Shown here one piece after another: positions 26,874 to 36,294 of a DNA stretch of 64,000 nt (its first letter is position 1; each line of letters begins with the position of its first letter). Origin of the DNA: Desulfovibrio sp. A2 (GTDB lineage Bacteria > Desulfobacterota > Desulfovibrionia > Desulfovibrionales > Desulfovibrionaceae). The notes under the pieces are model-generated. The model was given only the letters and a program-made list of their open reading frames with translations. It did not search any database and was not told where the DNA came from. The DNA lies in assembly GCF_000226255.1 (NCBI RefSeq), contig NZ_AGFG01000035.1:1-64000 (forward strand). Direction: 5' to 3'. The position numbers were made by a program, and so were the translations under genes.

Positions 26874-28283
26874 CTACAGCGGCCGCACCGCCACGCAGAT
26901 GCCCACGTCCCACGGCCCTTCGGGCGGGCAGCCCAGCATGTCGTGGTACAGTTCGTAGCCGGGGCGGTCGTCGCACTGCCAGCCGCTGGCGGGCAGCCAC
27001 TGCGAGTACATGTCGTTCCACGCCTTGAAGAACCCGTCGCAGGGAATCATGCTGCGGTATTCGGCGTAGAGTCCGCCGGGCAGGGTCTGCACGCTGATGC
27101 CCGCGTCGGCCAGTTCCAGCGCGTCCACCTCCGGCCCGATCTCGATGCAGGCGTCGTAGCGGCAATGCTCCGGCGGGGTCACTTCCGGGTTGTCCCAGCT
27201 GATGCCGAAGCCGGGCACGCCGGGGCGCAGCAGGCCGCGCTGCCCGGCCAGGGCCATCAGGCGGCCCCACACCGGGCCGATGGTTTCGCTGGCGTAGGGC
27301 CCGATGTGCCGCAGGTAGGCCACGCGGTAGGCGGGCATTTCCTTCACGTCCACGTTCATGGCGTCGCTCCTTGCGCTGTCCGGGTCCAGCCGGACGTGCG
27401 GGGGGCAGTCCGGCAGCCACGGAATTTCATCCTGCTTGGGCGGGTTGCCCGGCAGGGGCCGCATGCATGACGGCTGCGGGTGCTGCGGCGGGGGACGGTC
27501 CGCCGCGCCGCGCATGGCCTGTTGGTACTCCACCCCGGAGGCGGGAACGTTTCCGGCATTGCCATTCGCCGCCCCGGCGCCCGCCGACACGATATCCGCC
27601 GCCCCGCTGGCCGAAGGATACGCGCGAAAGGGGTCGGCCAGCAGGCAGCACGCGCCTTCCCGGTCCGCGCCGGTGCGGTAGTGGCGGCGACGGCGGAACT
27701 CGCTGGGGGTCATGTCGAAGCGTTCGCGAAATGCGCGGGCGAAATTCTGCGACGAGGAAAACCCGCAGTACATGGCCACGTCGGTCACGCTCACGTCCGG
27801 CGCGAAGGCCAGCATGTTGGCCGCGCGGTCCATGCGCAGGCGGCGGATGAACGCCTGCACCGTCTCGCCCGTGAGGCCCGCGAAGATGCGGTGGAAGTGA
27901 AAGCGCGAAAACGGCGCGGCCCCGGCCAGTTCGTCCAGGGTGAATTCGCGCGCCGGGTCCGCCGCGATATGGTCGATGACCCGGTTGATGCGCGCCTCGT
28001 AGCGGCGCAGGGTGTCCTCTCGGACAGGTCGCATGGGGCGGCCGGGCCCGGCGGCCCGGTCCGGGAGGGGCTGGCCGAAGGCGGTGTCAGCGCCGGGCGG
28101 TGCGTAGCCCGTGAAGACGCCCGTGGACGGCAGCTCGGATGCGCCTTGACCAGTGATGCCCATGGGAGAGGCTCCGGCAGGGGACGCGGCTCCGGCAGTG
28201 ACGCAGGGCGCAACGACTGGCAGGGCGGGAGCCGCGATGGGGGGCGTATTGCCAAGGGCTGTTTCGATCGGGTGGCGCGTCAT
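26874..28283 (-). CDS. AraC-family regulator with C-terminal GyrI-like effector domain
   Basis: 469 residues from ATG 28283. After a ~75-residue low-complexity N-terminus comes an AraC double helix-turn-helix (roughly residues 82-190: FTLDELAGAAPFSRFHFHRIF and SVTDVAMYCGFSSSQNFARAF). A Pro/Gly-rich linker of about 90 residues leads to a GyrI-like domain from VDVKEMPAYRVAYLRHIGPY to CVAVRPL. This is the Rob/SoxS-relative layout used to sense small hydrophobic or cationic drugs. The long linker and N-terminal tail are unusual. Targets are unknown; no efflux pump is adjacent. Confidence 0.88.
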   Translation of the reverse strand: MTRHPIETALGNTPPIAAPALPVVAPCVTAGAASPAGASPMGITGQGASELPSTGVFTGYAPPGADTAFGQPLPDRAAGPGRPMRPVREDTLRRYEARINRVIDHIAADPAREFTLDELAGAAPFSRFHFHRIFAGLTGETVQAFIRRLRMDRAANMLAFAPDVSVTDVAMYCGFSSSQNFARAFRERFDMTPSEFRRRRHYRTGADREGACCLLADPFRAYPSASGAADIVSAGAGAANGNAGNVPASGVEYQQAMRGAADRPPPQHPQPSCMRPLPGNPPKQDEIPWLPDCPPHVRLDPDSARSDAMNVDVKEMPAYRVAYLRHIGPYASETIGPVWGRLMALAGQRGLLRPGVPGFGISWDNPEVTPPEHCRYDACIEIGPEVDALELADAGISVQTLPGGLYAEYRSMIPCDGFFKAWNDMYSQWLPASGWQCDDRPGYELYHDMLGCPPEGPWDVGICVAVRPL

Positions 28284-28445
28284 GGAACTCTCCGGGGGCG
28301 GGGGAAGGAAGCCGGTAGAAAATCTGGCCGCGAATACTCTGGCAGGGACACGCAGCAGGCGCTTGCACATGTACCCACGCCAGGCCCACGGCTGGCCGCC
28401 GCGCGCCGGGCATGGCGCGCCGACATGCCAGGCAGGGCCGACAGG

Positions 28446-28682
28446 TCAGAGTCTGGTGTCCTTGGTGCCGGAATAGGTGAAGGCATTGGAGATCATGGCC
28501 CAGTGCCCGCCCTTGTCCACACCTACGGCCTGCCCGCAGGCGCACCAGATGCGTCCGTCGCGTTCCTCGGCATCATACACGCGGGTAATGCGTTCCTTGT
28601 GGCAACGCAGCACCTCACCCTTGCCGAGCTTCAGGTACTTCCAGAGTTTGCGGCGGCAGGCCGCGCAGCGCAGGGTGAGCAT
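28446..28682 (-). CDS. Small zinc-ribbon-like hypothetical protein
   Basis: 78 residues starting MLTLRCAACRRKLWKYLKLG. CxxC at residues 6-9, Cys at about 27 and CAC near 48-50 could bind zinc. Basic N-terminal half. It lies between the AraC-type gene and the end of the radical SAM operon, 87 nt downstream of the latter on the same strand, and its higher GC suggests it belongs to the core chromosome. Function unknown. Confidence 0.6.
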   Translation of the reverse strand: MLTLRCAACRRKLWKYLKLGKGEVLRCHKERITRVYDAEERDGRIWCACGQAVGVDKGGHWAMISNAFTYSGTKDTRL

Positions 28683-28769
28683 GGCCGGTCTGATAGCAGG
28701 TGTGAATCCTGATTAAAAAACACATGGATATAAAACAAACCACACGGTCAGAGCCACGCGAAAAAACAC

Positions 28770-30182
28770 CTACCCTAAAATAGCATCCACGTTTTCACCA
28801 AACGTGCGAAAGACAGCATCGCTGCGAGACGAAAAGTCCTCTGGCGTGATTTGCCCGTTGCGAAACTCATGCGTCATATGAACGAATACCTCATCCATTG
28901 CCTCAAGGCGCAATGCATCAAATTTTTCCCATGCCTCCGCGATTTCAGGGTTATCGAATTCCCATCCGTAATCCTCCCAAGGAGCAACGCCCCGCCCGTC
29001 GCTATCTTGCTTCTGTCCTGCATCGCGCGAACCTTTGTACTTCTTGAGGCGAAACAGCATTTGCGTCTTTTCGTATCCAAAATTACGCAACATGGCATGA
29101 TCCTGACGCAACTGGGCAAGAGTGCTTTGGGGATGAAACATTATCATGCCCAGAATAGGACGAACTCCAAACTTTTCCAGCACCTCAATTGCCCGAATAT
29201 TCACGTGGCCACTGGTTTTCTTGCCAAACATCTTCAGGGTAGCATCGTCAAAAGATTCCACACCGACAAAACATCGCTGCAAACCTGCCCTGCACAGTGC
29301 TTCGATGACCTGTTCATCAACTGCATCCGCTCTGGCATCAATCTCCAGACTAACGTCCACGCCTAATTCTGCAATCCTGCGCGCTATTTCCAAGACCCTG
29401 CTCTTCTCGGAGGGCTGCCCCAGAAAGTCCGCGTCCATAAACCAGAAATCCCGTAAGCCATATGCCTCGACTACATGGCGCACCTCGTCCGCCACTGCTG
29501 TCGGAGATCTCAACCGCCGCACCGCAGCGCAACCGGCCATCCGCTGGCTAGCTGCAATACTGCAAAAACTGCACGAATGCGCGCAACCGCGGGATGACTC
29601 TATGGCAACCCTGTAGCATAGCCTTGGAAAACGCGTGAGATGTGACAACTGCTCATAACTGCGTCTCCCAAGCGCGGCAAACTCCAGACCAGGCTTGGGG
29701 TTTGTGTTCCGAATACCGTCACTTGTCCGCACTGCCACACCAGGAATGTCGCACCACATGGCACAATCAGCTCCCGCATTCGCCATGTACAAGAACGGAA
29801 TTTCCCCCTCGCCAAGAACAACACCGTGAAATGGTGTGTCCGCGCTTAAGAGATCATCGCAATGAAATGTAGCGTAGCTTCCGCCAGCAACAACCGCCGC
29901 ATGAGGATACAGCCGCCGCAGTTCGCGTGCAGATGCGAACACATCGTCAACGTTGCTGTAATTCACGGAATATCCGACAATATCAGGACGTTCCGCGGCG
30001 GCTCGACTTGCCAGACCCTCATCCGGCACGTCATGCAACAACGTATCCAGAATGCTGACATCATGCCCCCCTTCCGCCAACACGCCGGCCAGCGAAGCAA
30101 GCCCAAGATGATCTACCGCAGGAGAAGCAGGCGTTCCATCAACACCCTTCGCAATATGCGCCAATACGCACCTCACGACCAC
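28770..30182 (-). CDS. B12-binding-domain radical SAM protein (third in cluster)
   Basis: 470 residues with a GTG start; a GTG two codons on (30176), five bases after GGAGG, is an equally good choice. N-terminal cobalamin-binding fold: HLGLASLAGVLAEGGHDVSI, PDIVGYSVNY, VVAGGSYATF and VVLGEGE. The radical SAM barrel carries SSRGCAHSCSFCS (CX3CX2C near residues 197-204) and CFVGVESFDDATLKMFGKKT. Such enzymes do methylations and ring or C-C chemistry. Last gene of the minus-strand operon, overlapping the M19-like gene by 10 nt. GC is well below the core genes. Confidence 0.88.
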   Translation of the reverse strand: MVVRCVLAHIAKGVDGTPASPAVDHLGLASLAGVLAEGGHDVSILDTLLHDVPDEGLASRAAAERPDIVGYSVNYSNVDDVFASARELRRLYPHAAVVAGGSYATFHCDDLLSADTPFHGVVLGEGEIPFLYMANAGADCAMWCDIPGVAVRTSDGIRNTNPKPGLEFAALGRRSYEQLSHLTRFPRLCYRVAIESSRGCAHSCSFCSIAASQRMAGCAAVRRLRSPTAVADEVRHVVEAYGLRDFWFMDADFLGQPSEKSRVLEIARRIAELGVDVSLEIDARADAVDEQVIEALCRAGLQRCFVGVESFDDATLKMFGKKTSGHVNIRAIEVLEKFGVRPILGMIMFHPQSTLAQLRQDHAMLRNFGYEKTQMLFRLKKYKGSRDAGQKQDSDGRGVAPWEDYGWEFDNPEIAEAWEKFDALRLEAMDEVFVHMTHEFRNGQITPEDFSSRSDAVFRTFGENVDAILG

Positions 30183-31069
30183 CTCCCCTCAAAAAGCGCG
30201 TGCCAAACGTTTACCCAGAACACTCCCTCAACTTCATCTGTCGACATTCCGCGCAGACGCAAAATTTCAAAAAGAGCCTTCAGGCCAGACGCTTCCGCCA
30301 TTCCTTCGACAATGCCGACGCCCAATCCCGCCATACTTGATTCCGCAAAATAATCTGGCCCCAGGCAGACACGCTCAACACCTACAACATCCGCAAGGTG
30401 CAGGATATGCATTGCCACATCATCCACACGCACGCCTGCCGCCGCGCCGCCTCCTCCATCCGCAAAGCCAACCAGGTCGTCGACAAAAGGCACGCCGAAC
30501 AATTCTGCTCCACACGACACCAGTTCGGCATCACTCATCGCATTTGCCCGCCGGGCGATGTTCTTTTGCAGCAAAGCTTCGCAAACAATATGAGAAGCTA
30601 TCTTCCTGCACGGGGATTCGCCTAACACATGTTGCAAGAGTGCTCCGTGCAAATGACTGATATCAAGAAAAATATCTGCTTCGGCCATGGCCCGCAACAA
30701 AACACGCCCATCACCGCTTACGCCAGAAAATGCTGATATGTAACGACACTCTGCCATCTGATGATACAACTGAACAGCCTGTAACCCCGCGTTTCTCAAG
30801 TCTACCAAACGCCCCGGATCACCGAAATCAGGCACGCCTTCTGCAGAAAAAAGCATCGGGAGGCCTTGCATATCGGCGGGCCGCAACGCTTCAGAATGCT
30901 CCAGATAAAACATCAAACCGGAGAAAGGATCATTTGCATCGCACGGCACTCCAAACATCTTCTCCAAAACCTGTGGTCGCCACTCGGCAGAAAGCACCAT
31001 TCCCTTCAGGGGGGTGCGCCATATTGCATCCGGGATACAATGCAAATGCACAGGCAACCACCCTCTCAT
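30173..31069 (-). CDS. M19 membrane-dipeptidase-like metallohydrolase
   Basis: 298 residues from ATG 31069, which overlaps the upstream stop as ATGA; a GTG at 31111 would add 14 residues. The renal-dipeptidase barrel is recognisable: LFSAEG (metal Glu), GVSGDGR, DISHLH and IASHIVCEAL (two metal His), and VGVERVCLGPDYF (acidic catalytic residue). It ends RGMSTDEVEGVFWVNVWHALFEG, the usual last helix. The first ligand pair, normally H-x-D, reads H-L-H here. No signal peptide, so cytoplasmic. In gliotoxin synthesis an M19 enzyme (GliJ) trims peptide-thiol adducts; a similar trimming step on the Cys-rich precursor is my inference. Confidence 0.8.
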   Translation of the reverse strand: MRGWLPVHLHCIPDAIWRTPLKGMVLSAEWRPQVLEKMFGVPCDANDPFSGLMFYLEHSEALRPADMQGLPMLFSAEGVPDFGDPGRLVDLRNAGLQAVQLYHQMAECRYISAFSGVSGDGRVLLRAMAEADIFLDISHLHGALLQHVLGESPCRKIASHIVCEALLQKNIARRANAMSDAELVSCGAELFGVPFVDDLVGFADGGGGAAAGVRVDDVAMHILHLADVVGVERVCLGPDYFAESSMAGLGVGIVEGMAEASGLKALFEILRLRGMSTDEVEGVFWVNVWHALFEGRWS

Positions 31070-32445
31070 GCTCCCATCTCTCCTGACCGCTCCAGGCCTT
31101 GAAGAACGCACTCCATATGCCGCAAATCCGCCTCACACCCCCCGCTTGAGCTGACTCCCAACGAACACAGTACTTTCAACGCTTCAATGCACCATTCTGT
31201 ACGCACCTGCACATCGTCGTTCCCCCGCCCTGTATGCCATAGCCGCCACGGTGCCACCTCTGGATACACTATGCCCAATTCCGCACGCCTGGCCCACAGC
31301 AAACTACCCTGGGGAATGCACAGGGGGTTTACCGCCACACAGGAAATCCGCCTACCCAATCTTGCAATAGCTTCAAGATCACTCTGAAACTGTTCTCTCG
31401 CTTGCAGCGGCGGCCCGGCGACGATAAGGCCCATGGAAACGCGCACCCCGACATCACTCAAACACTCAACAGCGTCCCGGGCTTTTCCGGCGACAGATGT
31501 CTTGCCGAGCACCTTCAAGAATTCCGCATTGAAGGATTCCACTCCCAGAAACACATCAGAGCATCCTGAAGCCTTCAGTTGCGCTGCGATCTCCTTATCT
31601 ATCCCCTTGCACTGCAACATCCCGTCCCATGTAACATCACACGTCTTCAAAGCATCAACAATCTGAAGCATCCTTTGCGGCGTAGGATTCAATACTGAAT
31701 CACTGAATGTTACATGCCTCGCACTCCCACTGCATGCCGAGACATCCTGCGCAACACGCCATGCAGACTTCATCCGGTAATGCCCCCACATCTGGGCATC
31801 ATCACAAAATGCGCATCTGTTCACGCAGCCTCGTGACGTTTCCTGGGGAACCACCCCGCGGCGCGCGTACAACCCCGCAGGAAATCCCGCATAATCCGGA
31901 CTTGGCGCATCATCCAGCATGATCAGACGATGTTCATATACCTTGGAAGGAAGCCCCTTATTCCGCAGTACGTCGGAAACCCATTCACATATGGCCACAT
32001 CGCCTTCACCACGGCAAATGCTTACCCCTTCGCGCAGCGGAAACGCTGCGACCTCTTCCTCGTAAAAGAAGCCTGCCCCCCCGATGAGTATCGGCAACAC
32101 GGGAAACCTTGCCCGCACAGCATCAATCACTGCACTGGCAAACGCCCTTCCCGCACTGGCAGCGGACAGCGCCACCCCATCCGGAGACAGCGCAGCTATG
32201 GCGTCGCAAACATGCAATGCAACCTGCGACACCCAGCCCGCATACGAATCCACCGCCCCCCAGGATGACCACCCCGCACCGCTCCAACGCCATTTTTCAG
32301 TTTTGCACTGGGCATACAGCTCGACGTTGCAGTCTTTTATCACACATTCATGCCCGGCTCCACGCAATGCGCCAGCAAGCACTGCCGCCCCCAAGGGGGG
32401 ACAATCCGGGGCGACAGGCGGCAATACTGCAAGCAGCACTTTCAT
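31066..32445 (-). CDS. B12-binding-domain radical SAM protein (second in cluster)
   Basis: 459 residues. Start MKVLLAVLPPVAPDCPPLGA at 32445, one base after the UvrA-like stop. N-terminal cobalamin-type Rossmann region (LGAAVLAGALRGAGHECVIKD, GVALSAAS, ILIGGAG, CRGEGD), then PQETSRGCVNRCAFCDD with CX3CX2C. The barrel motif DVFLGVESFNAEFLKVLGKT is nearly the same wording as in the third enzyme, so the two are likely paralogues. Several extra Cys occur in the C-terminal third. Overlaps the M19-like gene by 4 nt. Confidence 0.88.
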   Translation of the reverse strand: MKVLLAVLPPVAPDCPPLGAAVLAGALRGAGHECVIKDCNVELYAQCKTEKWRWSGAGWSSWGAVDSYAGWVSQVALHVCDAIAALSPDGVALSAASAGRAFASAVIDAVRARFPVLPILIGGAGFFYEEEVAAFPLREGVSICRGEGDVAICEWVSDVLRNKGLPSKVYEHRLIMLDDAPSPDYAGFPAGLYARRGVVPQETSRGCVNRCAFCDDAQMWGHYRMKSAWRVAQDVSACSGSARHVTFSDSVLNPTPQRMLQIVDALKTCDVTWDGMLQCKGIDKEIAAQLKASGCSDVFLGVESFNAEFLKVLGKTSVAGKARDAVECLSDVGVRVSMGLIVAGPPLQAREQFQSDLEAIARLGRRISCVAVNPLCIPQGSLLWARRAELGIVYPEVAPWRLWHTGRGNDDVQVRTEWCIEALKVLCSLGVSSSGGCEADLRHMECVLQGLERSGEMGA

Positions 32446-32446
32446 C

Positions 32447-34582
32447 TCAACACGCAAAAACCTCTGCCCAAAGCGTTTTTGGACAGGCAGACGGCGGCCC
32501 AGCATACTTGATCGCAACGGCACGAGAACCGCTGCCATGCTCGACGGGAGCCCCCAAAACAATCAACCAATCCGCCATTTGCGCCAGCGCCGGGTCGTTT
32601 TCTGCCACCAGCACGGTGTGTTTTTCGGCAAGACCCCAGAGCGTTTGCGACAGTAGCCCGGTCGCCCCTGCGCCGATCCCCCTGCACGGATTATCCAGCA
32701 CATACAGCGACCGATCCCCCAACCGCTTGGACAGCACGTCAACAATCTTGACGCGCAGATTCTCTCCACCGCTCAAACTGTTGGAGGGCTGCCCCAAAAC
32801 AAGATATTCCAGGGCAACCCCCATAAAATGCTCAAACCTGTCTCCAAATGCTGCATCACCGTGAAAGTGGCGGGCGGCCTGACGCATGGTCAGGCAGTTC
32901 ACATCGGCGACAGACAGCCCCTTGTGCTTCGGGGCAAGAACCGCATCCTTGAAGCGTGTTCCGTGGCAACGGGGGCATTCTTCATAATGCACGTCATCCC
33001 GCGTCAGGTATCCGCGTCCGTGGCACTGCGGGCATTGCCCTGCCTTTCCGTTGAAACTGAAGTGTGACTTGCTGAACTTCCGTCGCCGGGATTCCGGCAA
33101 CGTCGCGTAAAAATCCCTTACCTTGTCCCATAGTCCTGTATACGTGGCTGGCGTGCTGCCAGCATGCACCCCTATGGGGTCGGGACTAACCTTGTGCGGA
33201 CGGCGAACGGCGTCATGCCCCTTGCGCTCATCCAGGCTGGTTCTTCCCTGCCAGGCAATCGGCGTCTTGTCGCAGGCGGCGTATGCGGCCTCGATATAGG
33301 CCGTTTTGCCAGAGCCGCTGGGGCCGCACACGCATGTTAAACGCTGTAGCGGCACAGCCACCGCAAAACCCGCAAACCCGTACCAGTCCGAAAACTGCGC
33401 GTGCAGTACATACTGTGCGTCCCCCTTGCGCCTTGCAGGGCGGGACTTGCCGGAAAGCGCCGCCGCAGAGGGCCGGGCAGGCGGCCCCTGCCCCACGATA
33501 CGCCCGCCCTCGGCCCCGGCGCCGGGGCCAAATTCCGTCACCACATCTGCGGCCTCGATCAATTCGCGCCGATGCTCAACGGCGATGACCGTATGCCCCT
33601 TTTGCTGCACCGCGCGCAGCACCTTTGCCATCTGCCGGGCTTCACAACCTGTCATCCCTGCCGCAGGTTCATCAAAGATGACCAGCGCATCGGCTGGAAT
33701 TTCTCGCAGCACCGCGAAAAAACGCAACTTCCTTGCCATGGCAGAGCTTTGCTGAAACATCGGCGCACGCACTGGCACATCGCCAAGACCAAGCAGCGAA
33801 AGCCATTCTCCATCCAGAGAAGAAGGCCACGTCACCTGCTTCAGTGCCAGCCCTGCGGCCAGCATTTCCGGCGTTGCGGCAAACCCCCAGCCATCGCATT
33901 TCTTGCAACGCGGATACGATGTATAATACGGCAATTCCTGCGCCAAATCCCCGGCGGCAGTTCCTTTGAGCAAGCTCCGAAGACTGGGAACAACGGGCCT
34001 GACCGGGGGAACACCTGCAAACAACAGTCTTTCTTGCATGCCAGGCGGCAGCCGCTTCCAGGCCAAATCGTGCTGAACGCCCGCCTCTGCACAAATCTTT
34101 CTCCAGCGGGCAGCATCCAACCCAACGCATTTCTTCACTGCGGGGCTGAATGCGCCTGCCGTGACGGACCCTTCCGCATTACGGACAACCCGGGCAGGAT
34201 CGATATCCCGCAGGTACCCCTTGCCCGCGCAAGCAGGGCAAGACGGCACCGCCCTGCCCTGCGACCTGAAAATCTGCGGCACCCCCACATGGACACCGAC
34301 GCTCTCTATAAGGGACCTGTGCGTAAGCTGCTGCTCTATGCCCACCACAAAGTGCGGCAACCCCTCTACCCTGTACTGGGGCCGCGACTTGCGGAACACC
34401 TTGGAAAGGCCACGCGCGCAGCCTTTGGCGTCTGCCGCAGCGTACAACACATCAAAGGCCAACGACGACTTGCCGCTTCCGCTGGGCCCGCTGAACACGT
34501 GCAACTTGCCCTGCTCGAACGAAACCTGCTCTATCCGCAAGTTATTCACAGTGACATCGTACAACTGGATCAACTGCGTCAC
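32447..34582 (-). CDS. UvrA-like ABC ATPase, stand-alone paralogue
   Basis: 711 residues (true UvrA is about 940); GTG start, 12 nt after the previous gene. Two ABC halves. N-half: Walker A GPSGSGKSSLAF, Walker B ALVIFDEPAAGM, but the signature is degraded to SSAMARKLRF. C-half: Walker A GPSGSGKTAYIE, intact signature SLSGGENLRVKI, but Walker B reads VLDNPCRGI with Asn for the catalytic Glu. So one composite ATP site (N-half Walker A/B with C-half signature) looks active and the other dead. UvrA-type zinc modules remain (CPACAGKGY/CKKCDGWGF; CPQCHGRGY/CPRCHGTRF). The UvrB-binding insert seems reduced. Class II UvrA relatives such as DrrC confer resistance in drug clusters. Confidence 0.88.
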   Translation of the reverse strand: MTQLIQLYDVTVNNLRIEQVSFEQGKLHVFSGPSGSGKSSLAFDVLYAAADAKGCARGLSKVFRKSRPQYRVEGLPHFVVGIEQQLTHRSLIESVGVHVGVPQIFRSQGRAVPSCPACAGKGYLRDIDPARVVRNAEGSVTAGAFSPAVKKCVGLDAARWRKICAEAGVQHDLAWKRLPPGMQERLLFAGVPPVRPVVPSLRSLLKGTAAGDLAQELPYYTSYPRCKKCDGWGFAATPEMLAAGLALKQVTWPSSLDGEWLSLLGLGDVPVRAPMFQQSSAMARKLRFFAVLREIPADALVIFDEPAAGMTGCEARQMAKVLRAVQQKGHTVIAVEHRRELIEAADVVTEFGPGAGAEGGRIVGQGPPARPSAAALSGKSRPARRKGDAQYVLHAQFSDWYGFAGFAVAVPLQRLTCVCGPSGSGKTAYIEAAYAACDKTPIAWQGRTSLDERKGHDAVRRPHKVSPDPIGVHAGSTPATYTGLWDKVRDFYATLPESRRRKFSKSHFSFNGKAGQCPQCHGRGYLTRDDVHYEECPRCHGTRFKDAVLAPKHKGLSVADVNCLTMRQAARHFHGDAAFGDRFEHFMGVALEYLVLGQPSNSLSGGENLRVKIVDVLSKRLGDRSLYVLDNPCRGIGAGATGLLSQTLWGLAEKHTVLVAENDPALAQMADWLIVLGAPVEHGSGSRAVAIKYAGPPSACPKTLWAEVFAC

Positions 34583-34594
34583 GACAGCACCCCT

Positions 34595-36223
34595 TCAATC
34601 CGCAAATGACAGGCTGTATCGTTCGGAAAGCAATATGCTGTCCGCCATGGTCGGAAAGCACTTTATCTGCTTTTTCCGGGTATAGAACCGCTCTTCGATA
34701 TCCTTGTCATCCACACCACCCTCACCGCGCTGCCGGTACTCCGGGTGAGACCAGAAATCCGGGGCAGCGGTTCTGGCAATGTCATCAGGGTCTGCTGCAC
34801 GCGCAATCGGCGATTCTTCATACAGCGCAAATTCCGAAAAATTGAACCCGTCTATATTGCGCAGGTTTTCAAACAGAAAATCGACGGTTTGGCGCACGTC
34901 TGCGACCTGCTCGCCGGGAAAGCCGTGCATGAGGTACACATGAACCCCCATGCCCGCTTCCGCAACACTTCGCAGCACGCGACCGGCCATTTCTGCGGTC
35001 GTCCCCTTGCACATTCCCCGCAACACCGCATCAGAGGCGCTTTCCAGCCCAAACCGCAAGAACCTGCACCCCCCGGAATACAACTGGCTTGCCACGGTTG
35101 GATCTGCCAACCTTCTGGAAATCCTGCTGTTCCCTCCCCAGCGCAGGTTGGCCTGCCTGCTTTGCAGCGCGCCTGCCAGGCCCACCATGAACGCCGCGGG
35201 CAGTTCAGCATCCAGAAAATACACGCCGTCAGCCCCGTAGGTAACGGCAAGCGCGTGCAGGTCTTCGGCAACAAGTTCAGGATTGCCGTCCAGCCTGTCT
35301 GCATGAAAATGGTAGCGTGCATCGGCGCAAAAGGCACATTTGCGCCACTGACAGCGTGAAAAGACCCGGTACGGAAGCACCCTGCCCGCAGCCCGGTAAT
35401 CGCCTAGCGGAAAGGCATCAAAATTCGGACGCCGCGCCTGTTCCTGCGCAACGCCGGATGCAATCCAGCAACCGTTGGACAGCACGCGCGCGCCGGGAAG
35501 GGACACGCGCCCGCGCACCTTTTCAAGCGATGTGACCAGGGATTCGCCCGCCCCCAGCATGGCGCCGTCGGCACTGTGCCAGATGGGGGTCTGTTCCGTA
35601 AGCTGCTGCGCGAACGCATTCAGCAGCCCCCCACCCCAGATCACCGTAACGCCTTCTTCGCGCAGCCGTTGGCCCAACACCAACGCGGCGGGCAACTGCC
35701 CGTCAAAGTTGACGGACAACCCCACCCAATCCGGCTGATGCCGCAATATGCCCTGCACCACGGAACCCGCAGCCACCCACTGCCGCCAGACGCCGTCCGG
35801 TTCCAGCGCCGTGGCGGCCACCCTGCGCAAATCAGGCCATTCCCCGTGATACGTCACCTGGTACGGGGCAAACCCATACCGGGGAAACGCCTTGCCAAGC
35901 AGGCGCAGCATTTGCTGCTGCTGCCGGTATCCTGTCAGATATTGCGAGGCATTGTGGGCATGAGCGGGCAGAAATGGCGCAAACGAACCGCTGTGGCCCC
36001 AGCGCCCGCTTTCGATGAAACGCAGAAAATCCAGATTCGCGTCCACAACAGCATGCGGCGCGCCCTGCTCGGCAAGGGCCGCCGAAAGCAGGCCCACGCC
36101 CAGCATCGGAACGGATGGATCCTGAAAAGGCAGGGAAACGAGAACGCACCGCAACGCCGCGTGGGTGCGCTGCCGTAATGTCACCCCGGCAGCATTGATG
36201 GGGTGGGGGGGGCGCCTGATCAT
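34595..36223 (-). CDS. B12-binding-domain radical SAM protein (first in cluster)
   Basis: 542 residues from ATG 36223; the ribosome site is poor and the exact start is open. N-terminal cobalamin-type domain from VLVSLPFQDPSVPMLGVGLL through VGLSVNFDGQ and VIWGGGLLNAF. Cluster motif CQWRKCAFC, a CX4CX2C spacing seen in a subset of these enzymes instead of CX3CX2C. Then GVYFLDAELP and CRFLRFGLESASDAVLRGM in the barrel, and HGFPGEQ. It lies 71 nt after the PqqD-like gene and 12 nt before the UvrA-like gene. Chemistry cannot be predicted. Confidence 0.85.
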   Translation of the reverse strand: MIRRPPHPINAAGVTLRQRTHAALRCVLVSLPFQDPSVPMLGVGLLSAALAEQGAPHAVVDANLDFLRFIESGRWGHSGSFAPFLPAHAHNASQYLTGYRQQQQMLRLLGKAFPRYGFAPYQVTYHGEWPDLRRVAATALEPDGVWRQWVAAGSVVQGILRHQPDWVGLSVNFDGQLPAALVLGQRLREEGVTVIWGGGLLNAFAQQLTEQTPIWHSADGAMLGAGESLVTSLEKVRGRVSLPGARVLSNGCWIASGVAQEQARRPNFDAFPLGDYRAAGRVLPYRVFSRCQWRKCAFCADARYHFHADRLDGNPELVAEDLHALAVTYGADGVYFLDAELPAAFMVGLAGALQSRQANLRWGGNSRISRRLADPTVASQLYSGGCRFLRFGLESASDAVLRGMCKGTTAEMAGRVLRSVAEAGMGVHVYLMHGFPGEQVADVRQTVDFLFENLRNIDGFNFSEFALYEESPIARAADPDDIARTAAPDFWSHPEYRQRGEGGVDDKDIEERFYTRKKQIKCFPTMADSILLSERYSLSFAD

Positions 36224-36294
36224 GCGACTGGATAGCAGCGCATACAGGCAGAGGCAAGGGGAGCCTGCCGGACGGGAATACGCAGGACAGGCAC

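Noticed and set aside
28446..28682. The small Cys protein considered as a second RiPP precursor
   Set aside because: CxxC spacing fits a zinc ribbon, there is no core-like tail, and it lies beyond the operon end with core-like GC.
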